DNA of 64,000 bases from Cryobacterium tepidiphilum (GCF_003716325.1 NZ_RDSR01000010.1:1-64000); one strand, 5' to 3'; numbered from the stretch's first letter, positions 8,526 through 18,188 are shown. Numbers and translations are program-made. The notes: generated from the sequence alone by a model not told the origin.

Positions 8526-10397
8526 ATGGGTCGACGGATGCGCGCTGCGGTCGCGCTGGTCGCCGCACTCCTCGGCGTCGCCCTGGTGGCCCTTCCCGCA
8601 GCGGCCGCCGCGGCCCAGCCACTGCGCCCCGACGCCGGGCATTCCGCCTTCCGGCCGAGCAGCGTCGAGGACTTCAGCTTCGCCTCCTGGCACTCAGACT
8701 TCCGCCTCGGCCTCACCCCGGAGGGCCGGTCGCGGCTCACGACCACGGAGACGATCGTCGCGGACTTCCCGCAGATCGACCAGAACCACGGCATCCGGCG
8801 CGCCATCCCCACACACTACGACGGGCATCCGACGGCGCTCACCATCGAATCCGTCACCGACGGCGAGGGACACGCCCTCGACTTTGAGACCGACGACGAC
8901 AGCACGAACGGCGGGGACGTCCTGGTGGTCACGATCGCGGCCGAGGGGTTCGTGCACGGGCGCCACACCTACGTCATCACCTACACGCAGCAGAACGTGA
9001 CCCTGTACCCCGACGACAGCGACGACGAGGAGTTCTTCTGGCAGGTGAACGGCACGGGATGGGCGCAGCCCTTCGGATCGGTCACCGCGACTCTGCACGT
9101 TGACCCCGAGCTCGCGCCCCGCCTGACCGGCCGAATTGCCTGTATCCAGGGCGCCGCGGACTCCACGGACAGCTGCGACGACATTACGAGCCGCACGGTG
9201 GGCGGCGGTGTGGTCGTGGACGCCACCGCCGCCGACCTCGCCCCCCATGACGGCCTCGCGATCGTCGTGGGCTTCACGCCGGGCACGTTCGTTCCCCGTG
9301 ACGACTCCTTCGCGGCGAACCCGGCCCCCGGCATTTCGCTCGCGGGCGCCATCGCCGCGCTGGTCGCCGCGGTCATCGCCGGCATCGCCCGCCTCACCCG
9401 GTGGAGGAATGCTCCCGGACGGGGCACAGTCATCCCGGAATACCTTCCACCGAAAGGCGTGAACCTGCTGACGGCCGGGAACATCTCCGGAACGAGCTCC
9501 CGGTCAATCCCGGCCCAGTTCCTGAGCTTCGCCGTGCGCGGGAACGTGCGGGTGCTCCAGGAGGGGGAGGACCGCTACCTTCTGGAGCTCCGGCACCTGG
9601 ACGGTGTCGACGACACGGAGCGCTCGATCCTCACCCACCTGTTCCCCGACACCGAACCCGGGTCCCTCCGTGACCTGTCGGTGGCGAGCGAGGGCCTGAC
9701 GACGTCCATGCAGGGGCAGCTCCGTCTGGTGCCACAGCAGATGCTCGAAGCGGGCCTTCGCGTACGCCGGGCGTCGCGGCTGCGCGCGGTCGTCATCGGG
9801 CTGGCCGTTGCCGGCGCGCTGGTCGGCCTGTTTGCCAGCCTGGTTGCATTTGCCACTCAGGTCGGGGGCACATGGCCGGCGCTCACCCTGTTCCTCGCCA
9901 TCGGCGCCTGCGTCGTGACGTTTGTGTTCGCATCCGCTGTGCGACCGCTGACCGCAAGCGGCGCGGAACTGCGTGACTACCTGAAGGGCCTGAAGTGGTA
10001 CATCGAGCTGGCGGAAGCGGATCGCCTGCGCGTGCTGCAGAGCCCCGCCGGCGCGCTGCGTTCTCCGTACCGGCCCGATGACGGCGCACCAGGCACCGGT
10101 CGCCTGCAGATCGTGAAGCTGTACGAACGCGTCCTTCCGTACGCCGTGTTGTTCGGCGAAGAGAAGAAGTGGGTGGACATGCTCGGTGAGTACTACGCCG
10201 AAACCGGCTCTGAACCGGACTGGTACCTGGGCAGCGGTGGTTTCAGTGCCGCATACTTCGCCGCCGGCATCAGCGCCTTCTCGAGCTCGACCACGAGCGC
10301 TTGGGCAGGCAGCACCGCGAGTTCCACGAGCTCCGGGTTCGGCGGGGGCGCGGTCGTCGGCGGTGGCGGCGGCGGTGGCGGCGGGGGAGGAGTGTGA
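8526..10397 (+). CDS. DUF2207 domain-containing membrane protein
   Basis: A 623-residue protein with a signal peptide (about residues 1-30), an extracytoplasmic beta-rich DUF2207 region, a transmembrane helix near 275-290, a cytoplasmic segment, two more helices near 420-470, and a low-complexity C-terminus rich in Ser/Thr and ending in a run of glycines. This architecture is typical of predicted DUF2207 membrane proteins, whose function is unknown. The start ATG lies 7 nt after a -10 box. It overlaps the following membrane gene by one base (TGATG), so the two are probably translated together. Confidence 0.88.
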   Translation: MGRRMRAAVALVAALLGVALVALPAAAAAAQPLRPDAGHSAFRPSSVEDFSFASWHSDFRLGLTPEGRSRLTTTETIVADFPQIDQNHGIRRAIPTHYDGHPTALTIESVTDGEGHALDFETDDDSTNGGDVLVVTIAAEGFVHGRHTYVITYTQQNVTLYPDDSDDEEFFWQVNGTGWAQPFGSVTATLHVDPELAPRLTGRIACIQGAADSTDSCDDITSRTVGGGVVVDATAADLAPHDGLAIVVGFTPGTFVPRDDSFAANPAPGISLAGAIAALVAAVIAGIARLTRWRNAPGRGTVIPEYLPPKGVNLLTAGNISGTSSRSIPAQFLSFAVRGNVRVLQEGEDRYLLELRHLDGVDDTERSILTHLFPDTEPGSLRDLSVASEGLTTSMQGQLRLVPQQMLEAGLRVRRASRLRAVVIGLAVAGALVGLFASLVAFATQVGGTWPALTLFLAIGACVVTFVFASAVRPLTASGAELRDYLKGLKWYIELAEADRLRVLQSPAGALRSPYRPDDGAPGTGRLQIVKLYERVLPYAVLFGEEKKWVDMLGEYYAETGSEPDWYLGSGGFSAAYFAAGISAFSSSTTSAWAGSTASSTSSGFGGGAVVGGGGGGGGGGGV

Positions 10398-10768
10398 TGG
10401 CTAGACCAGCGAACCGGGGGCCACGGCCCCAAGGAACTCCGCGAGAACCATCGTGGACCCGGGCGGCGCTCGCGCCCGGCATCCTCGGCGCCATCGTGCT
10501 GCTGGCGGGACTGGCGCTGCTCGGCAACCCGGGCGGGTTCCTCATCATCCGGTACGTCACGAGCGTCCTCGCCATCATTCTCTGCATCTTCGTCGTGCAG
10601 GCGAGAGCGTGGTGGTGGCTCGCGGGGCTCGTCCCGATCGCCGTGCTGTGGAACCCGGTCGTGGTCATCGACCTGCACGGGCAGGGCTGGGTCTCGGCGC
10701 AATACATCGCCGCGTTGGTGTTCATCGCGGTCGGCGTGGTGACGAAGGTGCCCGCACGTCACAACTGA
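10397..10768 (+). CDS. Small membrane protein, DUF6804-like
   Basis: 123 residues: a basic N-terminal tail of about 25 residues followed by four closely spaced hydrophobic segments. The WWWLAGLVPIAVLWNP stretch resembles DUF6804 small membrane proteins of actinobacteria; that assignment is from recall. The ATG shares a base with the stop of the DUF2207 gene, suggesting coupled synthesis and possibly a shared complex. No catalytic motif is visible. Confidence 0.75.
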   Translation: MARPANRGPRPQGTPREPSWTRAALAPGILGAIVLLAGLALLGNPGGFLIIRYVTSVLAIILCIFVVQARAWWWLAGLVPIAVLWNPVVVIDLHGQGWVSAQYIAALVFIAVGVVTKVPARHN

Positions 10769-10811
10769 GTCGCGGCGCGTAGAAATGCGGGGTTCAGCCC
10801 GCTGCCGGGCG

Positions 10812-10817
10812 TAGACT
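10812..10817 (+). promoter_or_regulatory. Possible -10 box upstream of the SNF2-like helicase
   Basis: TAGACT, giving a predicted untranslated leader of about 135 nt before ATG 10961. No good -35 box is visible. Confidence 0.3.
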
Positions 10818-10960
10818 TGGCGTGCGCCCGGAGAACCCGGTCACCGTTTCGACCGTATCGCTGCAGAATTCCGGCAGCTCCACGATGCTCGATTCAGGGT
10901 TTCGGCGCTACGACCACGCCAGGCATCGACGGATGCCCGGCCGCCTGTGAAGTGAGAAAA

Positions 10961-13150
10961 ATGGCACACACCCGCCTCCACCCGTCAGCCTCCCACGGGC
11001 GCTCCGGCGCCGGCGGTGGCGGCAACCGCAGCCGCACACGCACCCGTTCCCACGACGAGGACGCCCCCATCATCCCGATCCTCGCGCGCAAGGTGCGCGA
11101 GGTGGAGGCGAAGGCACAGGGCAAAGGCAAGCTCGGGCCCACGAACCGCACCAAATTCCAGGTCATCGCCCTCCTGATGAGGGAGGAACGGGCGCGCGTG
11201 AAGACGAGCGCGGATGTCTCCGACGCCGACCGCGCCGAGCTGCTCAAGCGGCTCGACGGCATCGCGCAGATCCTCGCCAAGACCGCGGCACGTGACACCA
11301 GCCTCATCACGCTGCTCGAGCCTGACGCATCCGTCTCCAGTGTCGCCCAGCGATTCCGTCGCGACTGGCTGCTGGAGTCCGGGGCCGAACTCAGCCCCGA
11401 TGAACTCATCATTACCCGCGAGGTCGAGGCCAAGCCGGAGCTGCCGGAGAACCAGGTCATCCCGCAGTCGGTCAAGGCGCGACAGCTCGCGAACCCCTTC
11501 CTCGCCCCCGATTTCAGCCAGGCGGCCCCGCAGCCGGTCGTGCCGGTGCGACGGTTGGCCAACTGGGAGCTGCTCGGGCCGCTGCTGAAGTCGTTCGAAT
11601 ACGGTTCCGGCGGGCAGTCGGCCTCGATGTCGCTTCCGGAAGTGCCGGCCATCGACCGGTTCTCGCCGAAGGGCACCGAGCTGATGCCGCACCAGGCGCG
11701 GTTCATCGAGAGCGCCCGGCTGGGTCACCGCACCTACCTGCTGGCCGACGAACCCGGCCTCGGCAAGACCGCGCAGAGTCTGCTCGCGGCATCCGTTGCC
11801 GGCGCCTACCCGCTGCTGGCCATCGTGCCGAACGTCGTGAAGATGAACTGGGCCCGTGAGGTCGAACTGTGGACGCCGCACCGGCGCGCCACCGTTATCC
11901 ACGGCGACGGCAACACCCTCGACGCTTTCGCCGACGTGGTGATCGTGAACTACGACGTGCTCGACCGCCACCTGGCCTGGCTCGGCACGCTCGGCTTCCG
12001 TGGCATGGTCGTCGACGAGGCACACTTCATCAAGAACCTGCAGTCGCAGCGCTCGCGGCACGTTCTCACGCTCGCTGAGCAGATCCGCCGGCGGACGCCG
12101 GGTGGCAACCCGCTGCTCATGGCGCTCACGGGAACGCCGCTGATCAACGACGTGGACGACTTCAAGGCCATCTGGCAGTTCCTCGGCTGGCTCGACGGCG
12201 ACAGGCCGGCGCCCGCGCTCATGCGCAAGCTCGAAGAGAGCGGGCTCACTCCCGCCGACCACGGGTTCTATCCCGAGGCGCGCGCATCCGTGATCGACAT
12301 GGGCATCGTGCGCCGCCGCAAGGTCGACGTCGCGGCCGACCTGCCCGCCAAGCGCATCGCCGACCTCCCGGTCGAGCTCGACGACGACCTCGGCCGCTCT
12401 ATCCAGAAGGCCGAACGCGAGCTCGCTGCCCGGCTGGTCACGCGGTACCGGGCGCTGGTCGCGGCGCGTTCGACCGGGCCGAAGCCGATGGTGCCCGACG
12501 AGGAACAGCGGGCCGCCTTCGTGCGCGCGGTCGCCCACGCCGAGCTCGAGGAGTCGAAGGGCGCAACCACCGGGGAGAACGTCTTCACCATGGTGCGGAA
12601 GATCGGCCAGGCCAAGGCCGGGCTTGCCGCGGACTACGCCGCCCAGCTCGTGCGCTCAGTGGGCAAGGTCGTTTTCTTCGCCAAGCACATCGACGTGATG
12701 GACACCGCGGAGGACGTCTTCGCCAAGCGCGAGCTGCGCACGGTGTCGCTGCGGGGCGACCAGACTGCGCTCGAGCGCCAGGCGGCCATCGACGCGTTCA
12801 ACAACGACCCGGATGTGGCCGTCGCGGTGTGTTCGCTCACCGCTGCCGGTGTGGGCGTCAACCTGCAGGCATCCTCGAACGTCGTGCTCGCCGAGCTCAG
12901 CTGGACGGCCGCGGAGCAGACCCAGGCGATCGACCGGGTGCACCGTATCGGCCAGGATGAGCCGGTCACCGCGTGGCGCATCATCGCCGCGCACACCATC
13001 GACGCACGCATCGCCGAACTGATCGGCAGCAAGCAGGGCCTCGCCGCCCGCGCACTCGACGGCTCCGACGAGGAGATCGGCAGCGGCGAGTCGGTGCAGG
13101 AGAGCGCGCTGGTGTACCTCCTCAACCAGGCACTCGACGGCGGGCTGTAG
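10961..13150 (+). CDS. SNF2-like DEAD/DEAH-box helicase
   Basis: A 729-residue SF2 ATPase of SNF2/SMARCAL1-like type, expected to translocate on or remodel DNA. Visible motifs: motif I DEPGLGKT (residue about 262), motif II DEAH (about 351), motif III LTGTP, and motif VI with the SNF2 hallmark DRVHRIGQ (about 659). The first 30 residues are Gly/Arg/Ser-rich and likely disordered. ATG 10961 was chosen because the protein resembles its family only from there. No nuclease or zinc-finger domain is fused and no methyltransferase or toxin neighbour is present, so a defence role is not supported here. Confidence 0.9.
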   Translation: MAHTRLHPSASHGRSGAGGGGNRSRTRTRSHDEDAPIIPILARKVREVEAKAQGKGKLGPTNRTKFQVIALLMREERARVKTSADVSDADRAELLKRLDGIAQILAKTAARDTSLITLLEPDASVSSVAQRFRRDWLLESGAELSPDELIITREVEAKPELPENQVIPQSVKARQLANPFLAPDFSQAAPQPVVPVRRLANWELLGPLLKSFEYGSGGQSASMSLPEVPAIDRFSPKGTELMPHQARFIESARLGHRTYLLADEPGLGKTAQSLLAASVAGAYPLLAIVPNVVKMNWAREVELWTPHRRATVIHGDGNTLDAFADVVIVNYDVLDRHLAWLGTLGFRGMVVDEAHFIKNLQSQRSRHVLTLAEQIRRRTPGGNPLLMALTGTPLINDVDDFKAIWQFLGWLDGDRPAPALMRKLEESGLTPADHGFYPEARASVIDMGIVRRRKVDVAADLPAKRIADLPVELDDDLGRSIQKAERELAARLVTRYRALVAARSTGPKPMVPDEEQRAAFVRAVAHAELEESKGATTGENVFTMVRKIGQAKAGLAADYAAQLVRSVGKVVFFAKHIDVMDTAEDVFAKRELRTVSLRGDQTALERQAAIDAFNNDPDVAVAVCSLTAAGVGVNLQASSNVVLAELSWTAAEQTQAIDRVHRIGQDEPVTAWRIIAAHTIDARIAELIGSKQGLAARALDGSDEEIGSGESVQESALVYLLNQALDGGL

Positions 13151-13170
13151 CCGTCTCGCGGCACGCGTTC

Positions 13171-13208
13171 GAGAAGCCGGCCCACGTTGTAACGGGGGCC
13201 GGCTTCTC
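13171..13208. terminator. Hairpin terminator after the helicase gene
   Basis: A perfect 13-bp stem (GAGAAGCCGGCCC with its complement) around a 12-nt loop, 20 nt after the stop codon. It lacks a long T-run, as is common for high-GC actinobacterial terminators. Confidence 0.65.
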
Positions 13209-13338
13209 CAACCCGGGCCGCGACATCCGCCGCATCGTACGCGCCGTGTGATTTGAGTCGCGCCGCTCCACCCATCATGATGTGAGAACGGTAATGGCGC
13301 CGGCATGAGTTGTGTTCGCATGAAGGGGCGTGTGCAGT

Positions 13339-14367
13339 TTGAAGATCGGTATCCTCACCAGCGGCGGCGACTGCCCCGGCCTGAACGCCGTCATCCGCGG
13401 CGCGGTCCTGAAAGGTGTGCGCGTTCACGATGCGGAGTTCGTAGGCATCCGCAACGGCTGGAGGGGACTGGTCGAAGGCGAGTACGTGAAGCTCGACCGC
13501 CACAGCGTGCGCGGACTGTCCCGCCAGGGCGGCACCATCCTCGGCAGCTCCCGCACCAACCCCTTCGAGGGCGAGCACGGCGGCCCGGAGAACATCCAGA
13601 AGCACCTCGACGAACAGGGGATCGACGCCGTCATCGCCATCGGCGGCGAGGGCACGCTCACGGCCGCCCGCCGCCTGACGGATGCCGGACTCCACATCAT
13701 CGGCGTTCCCAAGACGATCGACAACGACCTGGCCGCCACGGACTACTCGTTCGGCTTCGACACCGCCGTCGAGATCGCCACCGAGGCCATCGACCGGCTG
13801 CGCACCACCGCCGACTCGCACGGGCGATGCATGGTCGTCGAGGTAATGGGCCGGCACGTCGGCTGGATCGCCCTGCACTCCGGCATGGCAGGCGGCGCCC
13901 ACGCCATCCTCATCCCCGAGCAGCCCGAGAGCATCGAGCAGATCTGCGAATGGGTCGAGAGCGTGCGCGACCGTGGACGCGCTCCGGTCATCGTGGTGTC
14001 CGAGGGGTTCCTGCTCTCGGGCATGGAAGAGGCCCACTCGCACAAAGGCCTCGACGCCTTCAACCGGCCGCGGCTCGGCGGGATCAGCGAACTGATCGCG
14101 CCGGAGATCGAGGCGCGCACGGGGATCGAATCGCGCGCCACCGTGCTCGGGCACACCCAGCGGGGCGGCGCCCCCTCCGCCTATGACCGCGTGCTGGCGA
14201 CCCGCTTCGGGATGGCCGCGATCGACGCCATCTACGCGAAGGAGTGGGGTTCGATGGTCGCGCTCAACGGCACCGACCTCGAGATCGTCAGCATCGAGGA
14301 GGCGACCGGCGGCCTGAAGACCGTGCCGCGCGAGCGTTACGAGGAAGCCGCCGTTCTCTTCGGCTGA
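13339..14367 (+). CDS. pfkA: 6-phosphofructokinase
   Basis: Phosphorylates fructose 6-phosphate in glycolysis; cytosolic; 342 residues. The N-terminus KIGILTSGGDCPGLNAVIRG is canonical for the family and fixes the start at TTG 13339, with AAGGGG 9 nt upstream. The phosphate-donor region has GGEGT and PKTIDND, the Gly/Lys combination seen in ATP-using actinobacterial group III enzymes and not the Asp/Lys pair of pyrophosphate-dependent enzymes; donor choice is therefore inferred to be ATP. It is transcribed as a single gene after a terminator. Confidence 0.93.
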   Translation: MKIGILTSGGDCPGLNAVIRGAVLKGVRVHDAEFVGIRNGWRGLVEGEYVKLDRHSVRGLSRQGGTILGSSRTNPFEGEHGGPENIQKHLDEQGIDAVIAIGGEGTLTAARRLTDAGLHIIGVPKTIDNDLAATDYSFGFDTAVEIATEAIDRLRTTADSHGRCMVVEVMGRHVGWIALHSGMAGGAHAILIPEQPESIEQICEWVESVRDRGRAPVIVVSEGFLLSGMEEAHSHKGLDAFNRPRLGGISELIAPEIEARTGIESRATVLGHTQRGGAPSAYDRVLATRFGMAAIDAIYAKEWGSMVALNGTDLEIVSIEEATGGLKTVPRERYEEAAVLFG

Positions 14368-14407
14368 TCCTGTGGCGCGCCCCCGCCCGCGGTGGCACCA
14401 TGGGGGC

Positions 14408-14734
14408 ATGGACAACGAGCGGATGAACAACGGCAGTCAGGACACCCCCGTGGAGGACGGTGCACTGGACGCCACGCCCGATGAGAAGAAGCGGGGAATC
14501 CTGCAGCAGGTCGCCGCCGACAGCAACGGCACCTCCGAGGAGGACACCGCACGTGCCCTCGAACAGCGGCTCACCGAAGCCGGCGTCGCCGTCGACGAGG
14601 CGGAACTCCGCGATCTCATGGCCTCGTTGCCGTCGCTCGGCTGGGAACGCGCGGCGCCCGCCATGGACGCCGTGGACCCGGCGATGGGCGTCGGATCGGA
14701 CAGCGACGACCGGCCCAGCCACGACCGGCGCTGA
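14408..14734 (+). CDS. Hypothetical acidic protein
   Basis: 108 residues, acidic, without signal peptide or membrane segment. Codon use fits the genome. No family was recognised. A central region of about 60 residues looks helical, and the ends look disordered. The start ATG 14408 has a CACCAT box 6 nt upstream, the leaderless spacing used elsewhere in the window but with a weaker first base. It converges with the mycoredoxin gene, 18 nt away. Confidence 0.6.
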   Translation: MDNERMNNGSQDTPVEDGALDATPDEKKRGILQQVAADSNGTSEEDTARALEQRLTEAGVAVDEAELRDLMASLPSLGWERAAPAMDAVDPAMGVGSDSDDRPSHDRR

Positions 14735-14752
14735 GCGCCCAGGCGGGAGGCG

Positions 14753-15007
14753 CTAGGCGAGCTTCCGCTGCACCTCGGCGAGGGACGGGTTCGTGGCCGC
14801 CGAGCCGTCGGGGAAGAGGACGGTGGGAACCGTCTGGTTGCCGCCGTTCAGGCTCATGACCAGCTCTGCGGTGCCCGGGGTCTCCTCGATGTTCACCTCG
14901 GCATAGCCGATACCGCTCTTGTCGAGCTGCGACTTGAGGCGCGAGCAGTAGCCGCACCATCCGGTGGTGAACATCGTGATGGTTCCTGATTCGGGCACGT
15001 AATCCAT
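14753..15007 (-). CDS. mrx1: Mycoredoxin (glutaredoxin-like, mycothiol-dependent)
   Basis: 84 residues with the thioredoxin fold and the CxxC active site in TTGWCGYCSRLK (residues about 16-19). The cis-Pro motif TVPTV and a Gly-rich end follow. The length and the WCGYC motif match actinobacterial mycoredoxin-1, which reduces mycothiol-mixed disulphides in the cytosol. The start ATG 15007 has a TACGCT box exactly 6 nt upstream. An NrdH-like redoxin is the alternative, but no ribonucleotide reductase genes are nearby. Confidence 0.85.
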   Translation of the reverse strand: MDYVPESGTITMFTTGWCGYCSRLKSQLDKSGIGYAEVNIEETPGTAELVMSLNGGNQTVPTVLFPDGSAATNPSLAEVQRKLA

Positions 15008-15013
15008 GACCCA

Positions 15014-15019
15014 AGCGTA
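15014..15019 (-). promoter_or_regulatory. -10 box of the mycoredoxin gene, leaderless layout
   Basis: TACGCT on the minus strand, 6 nt before ATG 15007. Confidence 0.5.
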
Positions 15020-15172
15020 ACCGCGCAATCTGAATGACCGCTTCGCGCAAGCATCCGGTGCGAGTTGACCTCGCCGAGCGGAAAGTGACAGTATCAGACG
15101 GGTCAGATAATCGGGCCAAGTACATCGACTGAACGTCCGGCCCTGAGGGCCGGTGACAAAAGAAAGACGCCG

Positions 15173-16366
15173 GTGGATTTCACCCTCATCGTTGTGCTGG
15201 TCATCGTGCTTGCACTCATCTTCGACTTCACCAACGGGTTCCATGACACGGCCAACGCGATGGCCACGCCTATCGCGACGGGCGCCATGCGGCCGAAGGT
15301 CGCCGTCACCGTCGCGGCCATCCTCAACCTCGTGGGAGCCTTCCTCTCGACCGAGGTGGCCCGAACCGTCTCATCCGGGATCATCCGTGAGGGACAGGAT
15401 GGGATCCAGATCACCCCGGCGTTCATCTTCGCCGGGCTCATCGGTGCCATCGTCTGGAACCTCATCACCTGGCTGCTCGGGTTGCCGTCCAGTTCCAGCC
15501 ACGCCCTCTTCGGCGGGCTCATCGGCGCGGCCATCGTCGGTATCGGCATCCACTCGGTCGACTTCAACGAGGTCGTCAACAAGGTCATCCTTCCCGCCAT
15601 CATCGCCCCGCTGATCGCGGGCCTGGTGGCGTACGCGGCGACGAAACTCGCCTACGCCATCACGCGGCGGGAACTCGGCAAGCCCGACGGGCGCGGCGGC
15701 TTCCGGTACGCACAGATCTTCTCCTCCTCCCTCGTGGCGCTCTCCCACGGCACCAACGACGCACAGAAGACCATGGGCGTGATCACGCTCACGCTCATCG
15801 CGGCCGGCCTGCAGCCGGCGGGCAGCGGTCCCGAGCTGTGGGTCGTCGTCGCCTGCGCCCTCGCCATCGCGATCGGTACCTACACCGGCGGATGGCGCAT
15901 CATCAGCACGCTCGGCAAGGGCCTCACCGAGGTGAAGCCCGCCCAGGGCTTCGCGGCCGAGACCAGCACGGCCGCCGCCATCCTCGCCTCCAGCCACCTG
16001 GGCTTCGCCCTGTCGACCACGCAGGTCGCCTCCGGCTCCGTGATCGGCTCCGGGCTCGGTCGACGCGGTTCCAAGGTGCGCTGGCGCACGGCGGGCCGCA
16101 TCGCACTCGGCTGGGTGCTCACTCTTCCCGCCGCTGCCATCATGGGCGCCATCACCGCTGCCATCGCCCAGTTCGGCATCGTGGGCGTCGTGATCGACGC
16201 CGTCGCCGGTGCGCTCGTGATCGCCGGCATCTTCCTCTGGTCCCGGCGCAAGAGCAAGCCCGTCACCGTGGGCATCAACGAGATCGACGGAGCCGGCCGC
16301 GTGGTCAAGATTCGCAAGACGCCGCGCAAACCCCCGCGCAAGGACAGGAAGAAGGTAGCGCTGTGA
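15173..16366 (+). CDS. pit: PiT family inorganic phosphate transporter
   Basis: A 397-residue multi-spanning membrane protein (about 9-10 helices) that imports phosphate, probably with protons or metal-phosphate. The two PiT signatures are present: GFHDTANAMATPIATG near the N-terminus and ALSHGTNDAQKTMG in the middle. The C-terminal tail is cytoplasmic and Lys/Arg-rich. It starts at GTG 15173, about 12 nt after an AAAGAAAG stretch. It overlaps the next small membrane gene by 4 nt, so the two form an operon. Confidence 0.92.
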   Translation: MDFTLIVVLVIVLALIFDFTNGFHDTANAMATPIATGAMRPKVAVTVAAILNLVGAFLSTEVARTVSSGIIREGQDGIQITPAFIFAGLIGAIVWNLITWLLGLPSSSSHALFGGLIGAAIVGIGIHSVDFNEVVNKVILPAIIAPLIAGLVAYAATKLAYAITRRELGKPDGRGGFRYAQIFSSSLVALSHGTNDAQKTMGVITLTLIAAGLQPAGSGPELWVVVACALAIAIGTYTGGWRIISTLGKGLTEVKPAQGFAAETSTAAAILASSHLGFALSTTQVASGSVIGSGLGRRGSKVRWRTAGRIALGWVLTLPAAAIMGAITAAIAQFGIVGVVIDAVAGALVIAGIFLWSRRKSKPVTVGINEIDGAGRVVKIRKTPRKPPRKDRKKVAL

Positions 16367-16695
16367 TCGACTGGGCCGCCTTCCTCATCGTCGCCGTCGT
16401 GTCGCTCGTCTCGGCCGGGCTGGTCGTGAGCCTGTACGCCTTCGGGCTGCGCCTGCTCACCACGGCCGGGCGCCCACCCGTCGTCGAGCCGCTGGAATTC
16501 ACCGGCGCCATCACGGTGCTGACGCCCAAGCGCGCCGCCAAGGAGGCAAAGCGTGCCCGCAAGGCGGCCAAGGCGAACCCGTTGTCGCCGGCTCAGAAGC
16601 GCCTCGCGCTCATCGCCGGGTACGCCTGCTTCGTGGTGTGCGGCGTGGCCGTGCTGTTCGGCGTGTACCTGATCATCCCCGCACTGCACGGCTGA
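16363..16695 (+). CDS. Small membrane protein coupled to the phosphate transporter
   Basis: 110 residues with two transmembrane helices (about residues 6-28 and 83-108) flanking a cytoplasmic stretch rich in Ala, Lys and Arg (AKEAKRARKAAKANP). It starts at a GTG overlapping the transporter stop, with AAGAAGG upstream. No family was recognised. The tight coupling suggests an accessory subunit of the phosphate transporter, but this is inference. Confidence 0.75.
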   Translation: MIDWAAFLIVAVVSLVSAGLVVSLYAFGLRLLTTAGRPPVVEPLEFTGAITVLTPKRAAKEAKRARKAAKANPLSPAQKRLALIAGYACFVVCGVAVLFGVYLIIPALHG

Positions 16696-16811
16696 CCGCC
16701 CCAGTACCCACCGAGACGCACAGTTCCGGTCACCACGGACAGGCGTGCCTGGCCGTCTCGACCGGAAGGCGCCATCTGGGCGGCGGGCGGCTAGAGACGG
16801 CGGGCCGCTGG

Positions 16812-18089
16812 CTAGTCGGTGCCGCGCACCCGCCCGATCCAGGTCATCACGTGGTAGATGACGATCGCCGCCACGGTGCCGAGCGCGATGCCGTTGAAGG
16901 TGAGGGTCCCGGCGCTGAACGTGTAGTCCGCGATGCCGACGATGAGTGCGGTGGCGGCGGTGAACTGGTTCGCCGGCTTGGAGAAGTCCACGCGGTTGTC
17001 CAGCCAGATCTTCACGCCGATGATGCCGATGAGGCCGTAGAGCGCGGTGGTGACGCCGCCGAGCACTCCCGCGGGGATGGTGTTGATGACCGCGCCAACC
17101 TTGGGGGAGAGGCCGAGCAGGATCGCCACGATGCCGGCGACCCAATAGGCGGCGGTCGAGTAGATGCGCGTCGCCGCCATGACGCCGATGTTCTCGCCGT
17201 ACGTCGTGGTGCCCGACCCGCCGCCGAAGCCGGCCAGCATGGTGGCCAGTCCGTCGGAGAACAGCGCGGCGCCCGTGCGGCGGTTCACCGACTGGTCCTC
17301 GACCATCTGGGCGACGCCGCGGATGTGCCCCACGTTCTCGGCGATGAGCACGAGCACGACGGGCAGGAACGCCGGGAGCACGCCCCAGGCATCCGGGTGC
17401 TCGAACGGGTTGACCGGACCGGTGAAGGGCGGCAGGCCCAGCCAGGGGGCGTCGGCGACGGCCCCGAAGTCGACCTCGCCGAGCAGGACCGCCGCGAGGT
17501 AGCCGACCAGCACGCCGAGGAAGATCGACATGCGCCCGAGGATGCCGGTGAACAGGACGGTGCAGAGGATGACGGCTGCGAGCGTGATGAGGGCGCTCAC
17601 CGGGGCGAGGGCGAAGTTGGCCTTCGCGACCGGGGCGAGGTTCAGGCCGATGAGGGCGACGATGGCGCCGGAAACGACCGGCGGCATCAGCGCGTCGATC
17701 CACCGGGTGCCGCTCAGCTGAACGACCACACCGATGATCGCCAGGAGAAGGCCGACGATGAGGATTCCGAACAGCGCGCTGCCCATGCCGGCCGTGGCGG
17801 TCGCGGCCGTGATCGGGGCGATGAAGGCGAACGACGACCCCAGGTAGCTGGGCAGGGTGTTGCGGGTGATCAGGAGGAACAACAGCGTTCCAACGCCGGA
17901 GAACAACAGCGTCGTGCTGGGCGGGAAATCGGTCAGAAGCGGCACCAGGAACGTCGCCCCGAACATGGCGACCACGTGCTGCGCTCCGATGCCGACGGTA
18001 CGCGGCCAAGTCAGCCGCTCGGCGGGCCCGACGACCTCCCGCGCCGACACGCTCTTCCCGTCACCGTGCAGTTTCCATGGCAGTGCCAT
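16812..18089 (-). CDS. NCS2 family uracil/xanthine permease
   Basis: A 425-residue nucleobase:cation symporter of the UraA/UapA group with about 14 membrane segments. The family's proline-containing central motif region and the helix-10 type segment FGGGSGTTTYGENIGVMAAT are clear; the latter is the nucleobase-binding signature. The start ATG 18089 has GAGGGAA just upstream. Uracil is the more likely substrate because of the resemblance to UraA, but xanthine cannot be excluded. No pyrimidine salvage gene is adjacent. Confidence 0.9.
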   Translation of the reverse strand: MALPWKLHGDGKSVSAREVVGPAERLTWPRTVGIGAQHVVAMFGATFLVPLLTDFPPSTTLLFSGVGTLLFLLITRNTLPSYLGSSFAFIAPITAATATAGMGSALFGILIVGLLLAIIGVVVQLSGTRWIDALMPPVVSGAIVALIGLNLAPVAKANFALAPVSALITLAAVILCTVLFTGILGRMSIFLGVLVGYLAAVLLGEVDFGAVADAPWLGLPPFTGPVNPFEHPDAWGVLPAFLPVVLVLIAENVGHIRGVAQMVEDQSVNRRTGAALFSDGLATMLAGFGGGSGTTTYGENIGVMAATRIYSTAAYWVAGIVAILLGLSPKVGAVINTIPAGVLGGVTTALYGLIGIIGVKIWLDNRVDFSKPANQFTAATALIVGIADYTFSAGTLTFNGIALGTVAAIVIYHVMTWIGRVRGTD

Positions 18090-18182
18090 CGGTTCCCTCG
18101 TCTCGTCGCTGTGGCCCCTGCCGATGCTACTGTGCCGAAAGGAGCGGGCCTCCCGGGTCTCCTCGCGCCACTCCGAAGTCAC

Positions 18183-18188
18183 TAGGAT
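18183..18188 (+). promoter_or_regulatory. -10 box of the carboxylesterase gene, leaderless layout
   Basis: TAGGAT, then 6 nt, then GTG 18195. Confidence 0.5.

Noticed and set aside
10961-13150. SNF2-like helicase as part of a phage-defence system
   Set aside because: No nuclease, methyltransferase, phospholipase or other defence partner lies beside it; neighbours are a membrane protein and phosphofructokinase.
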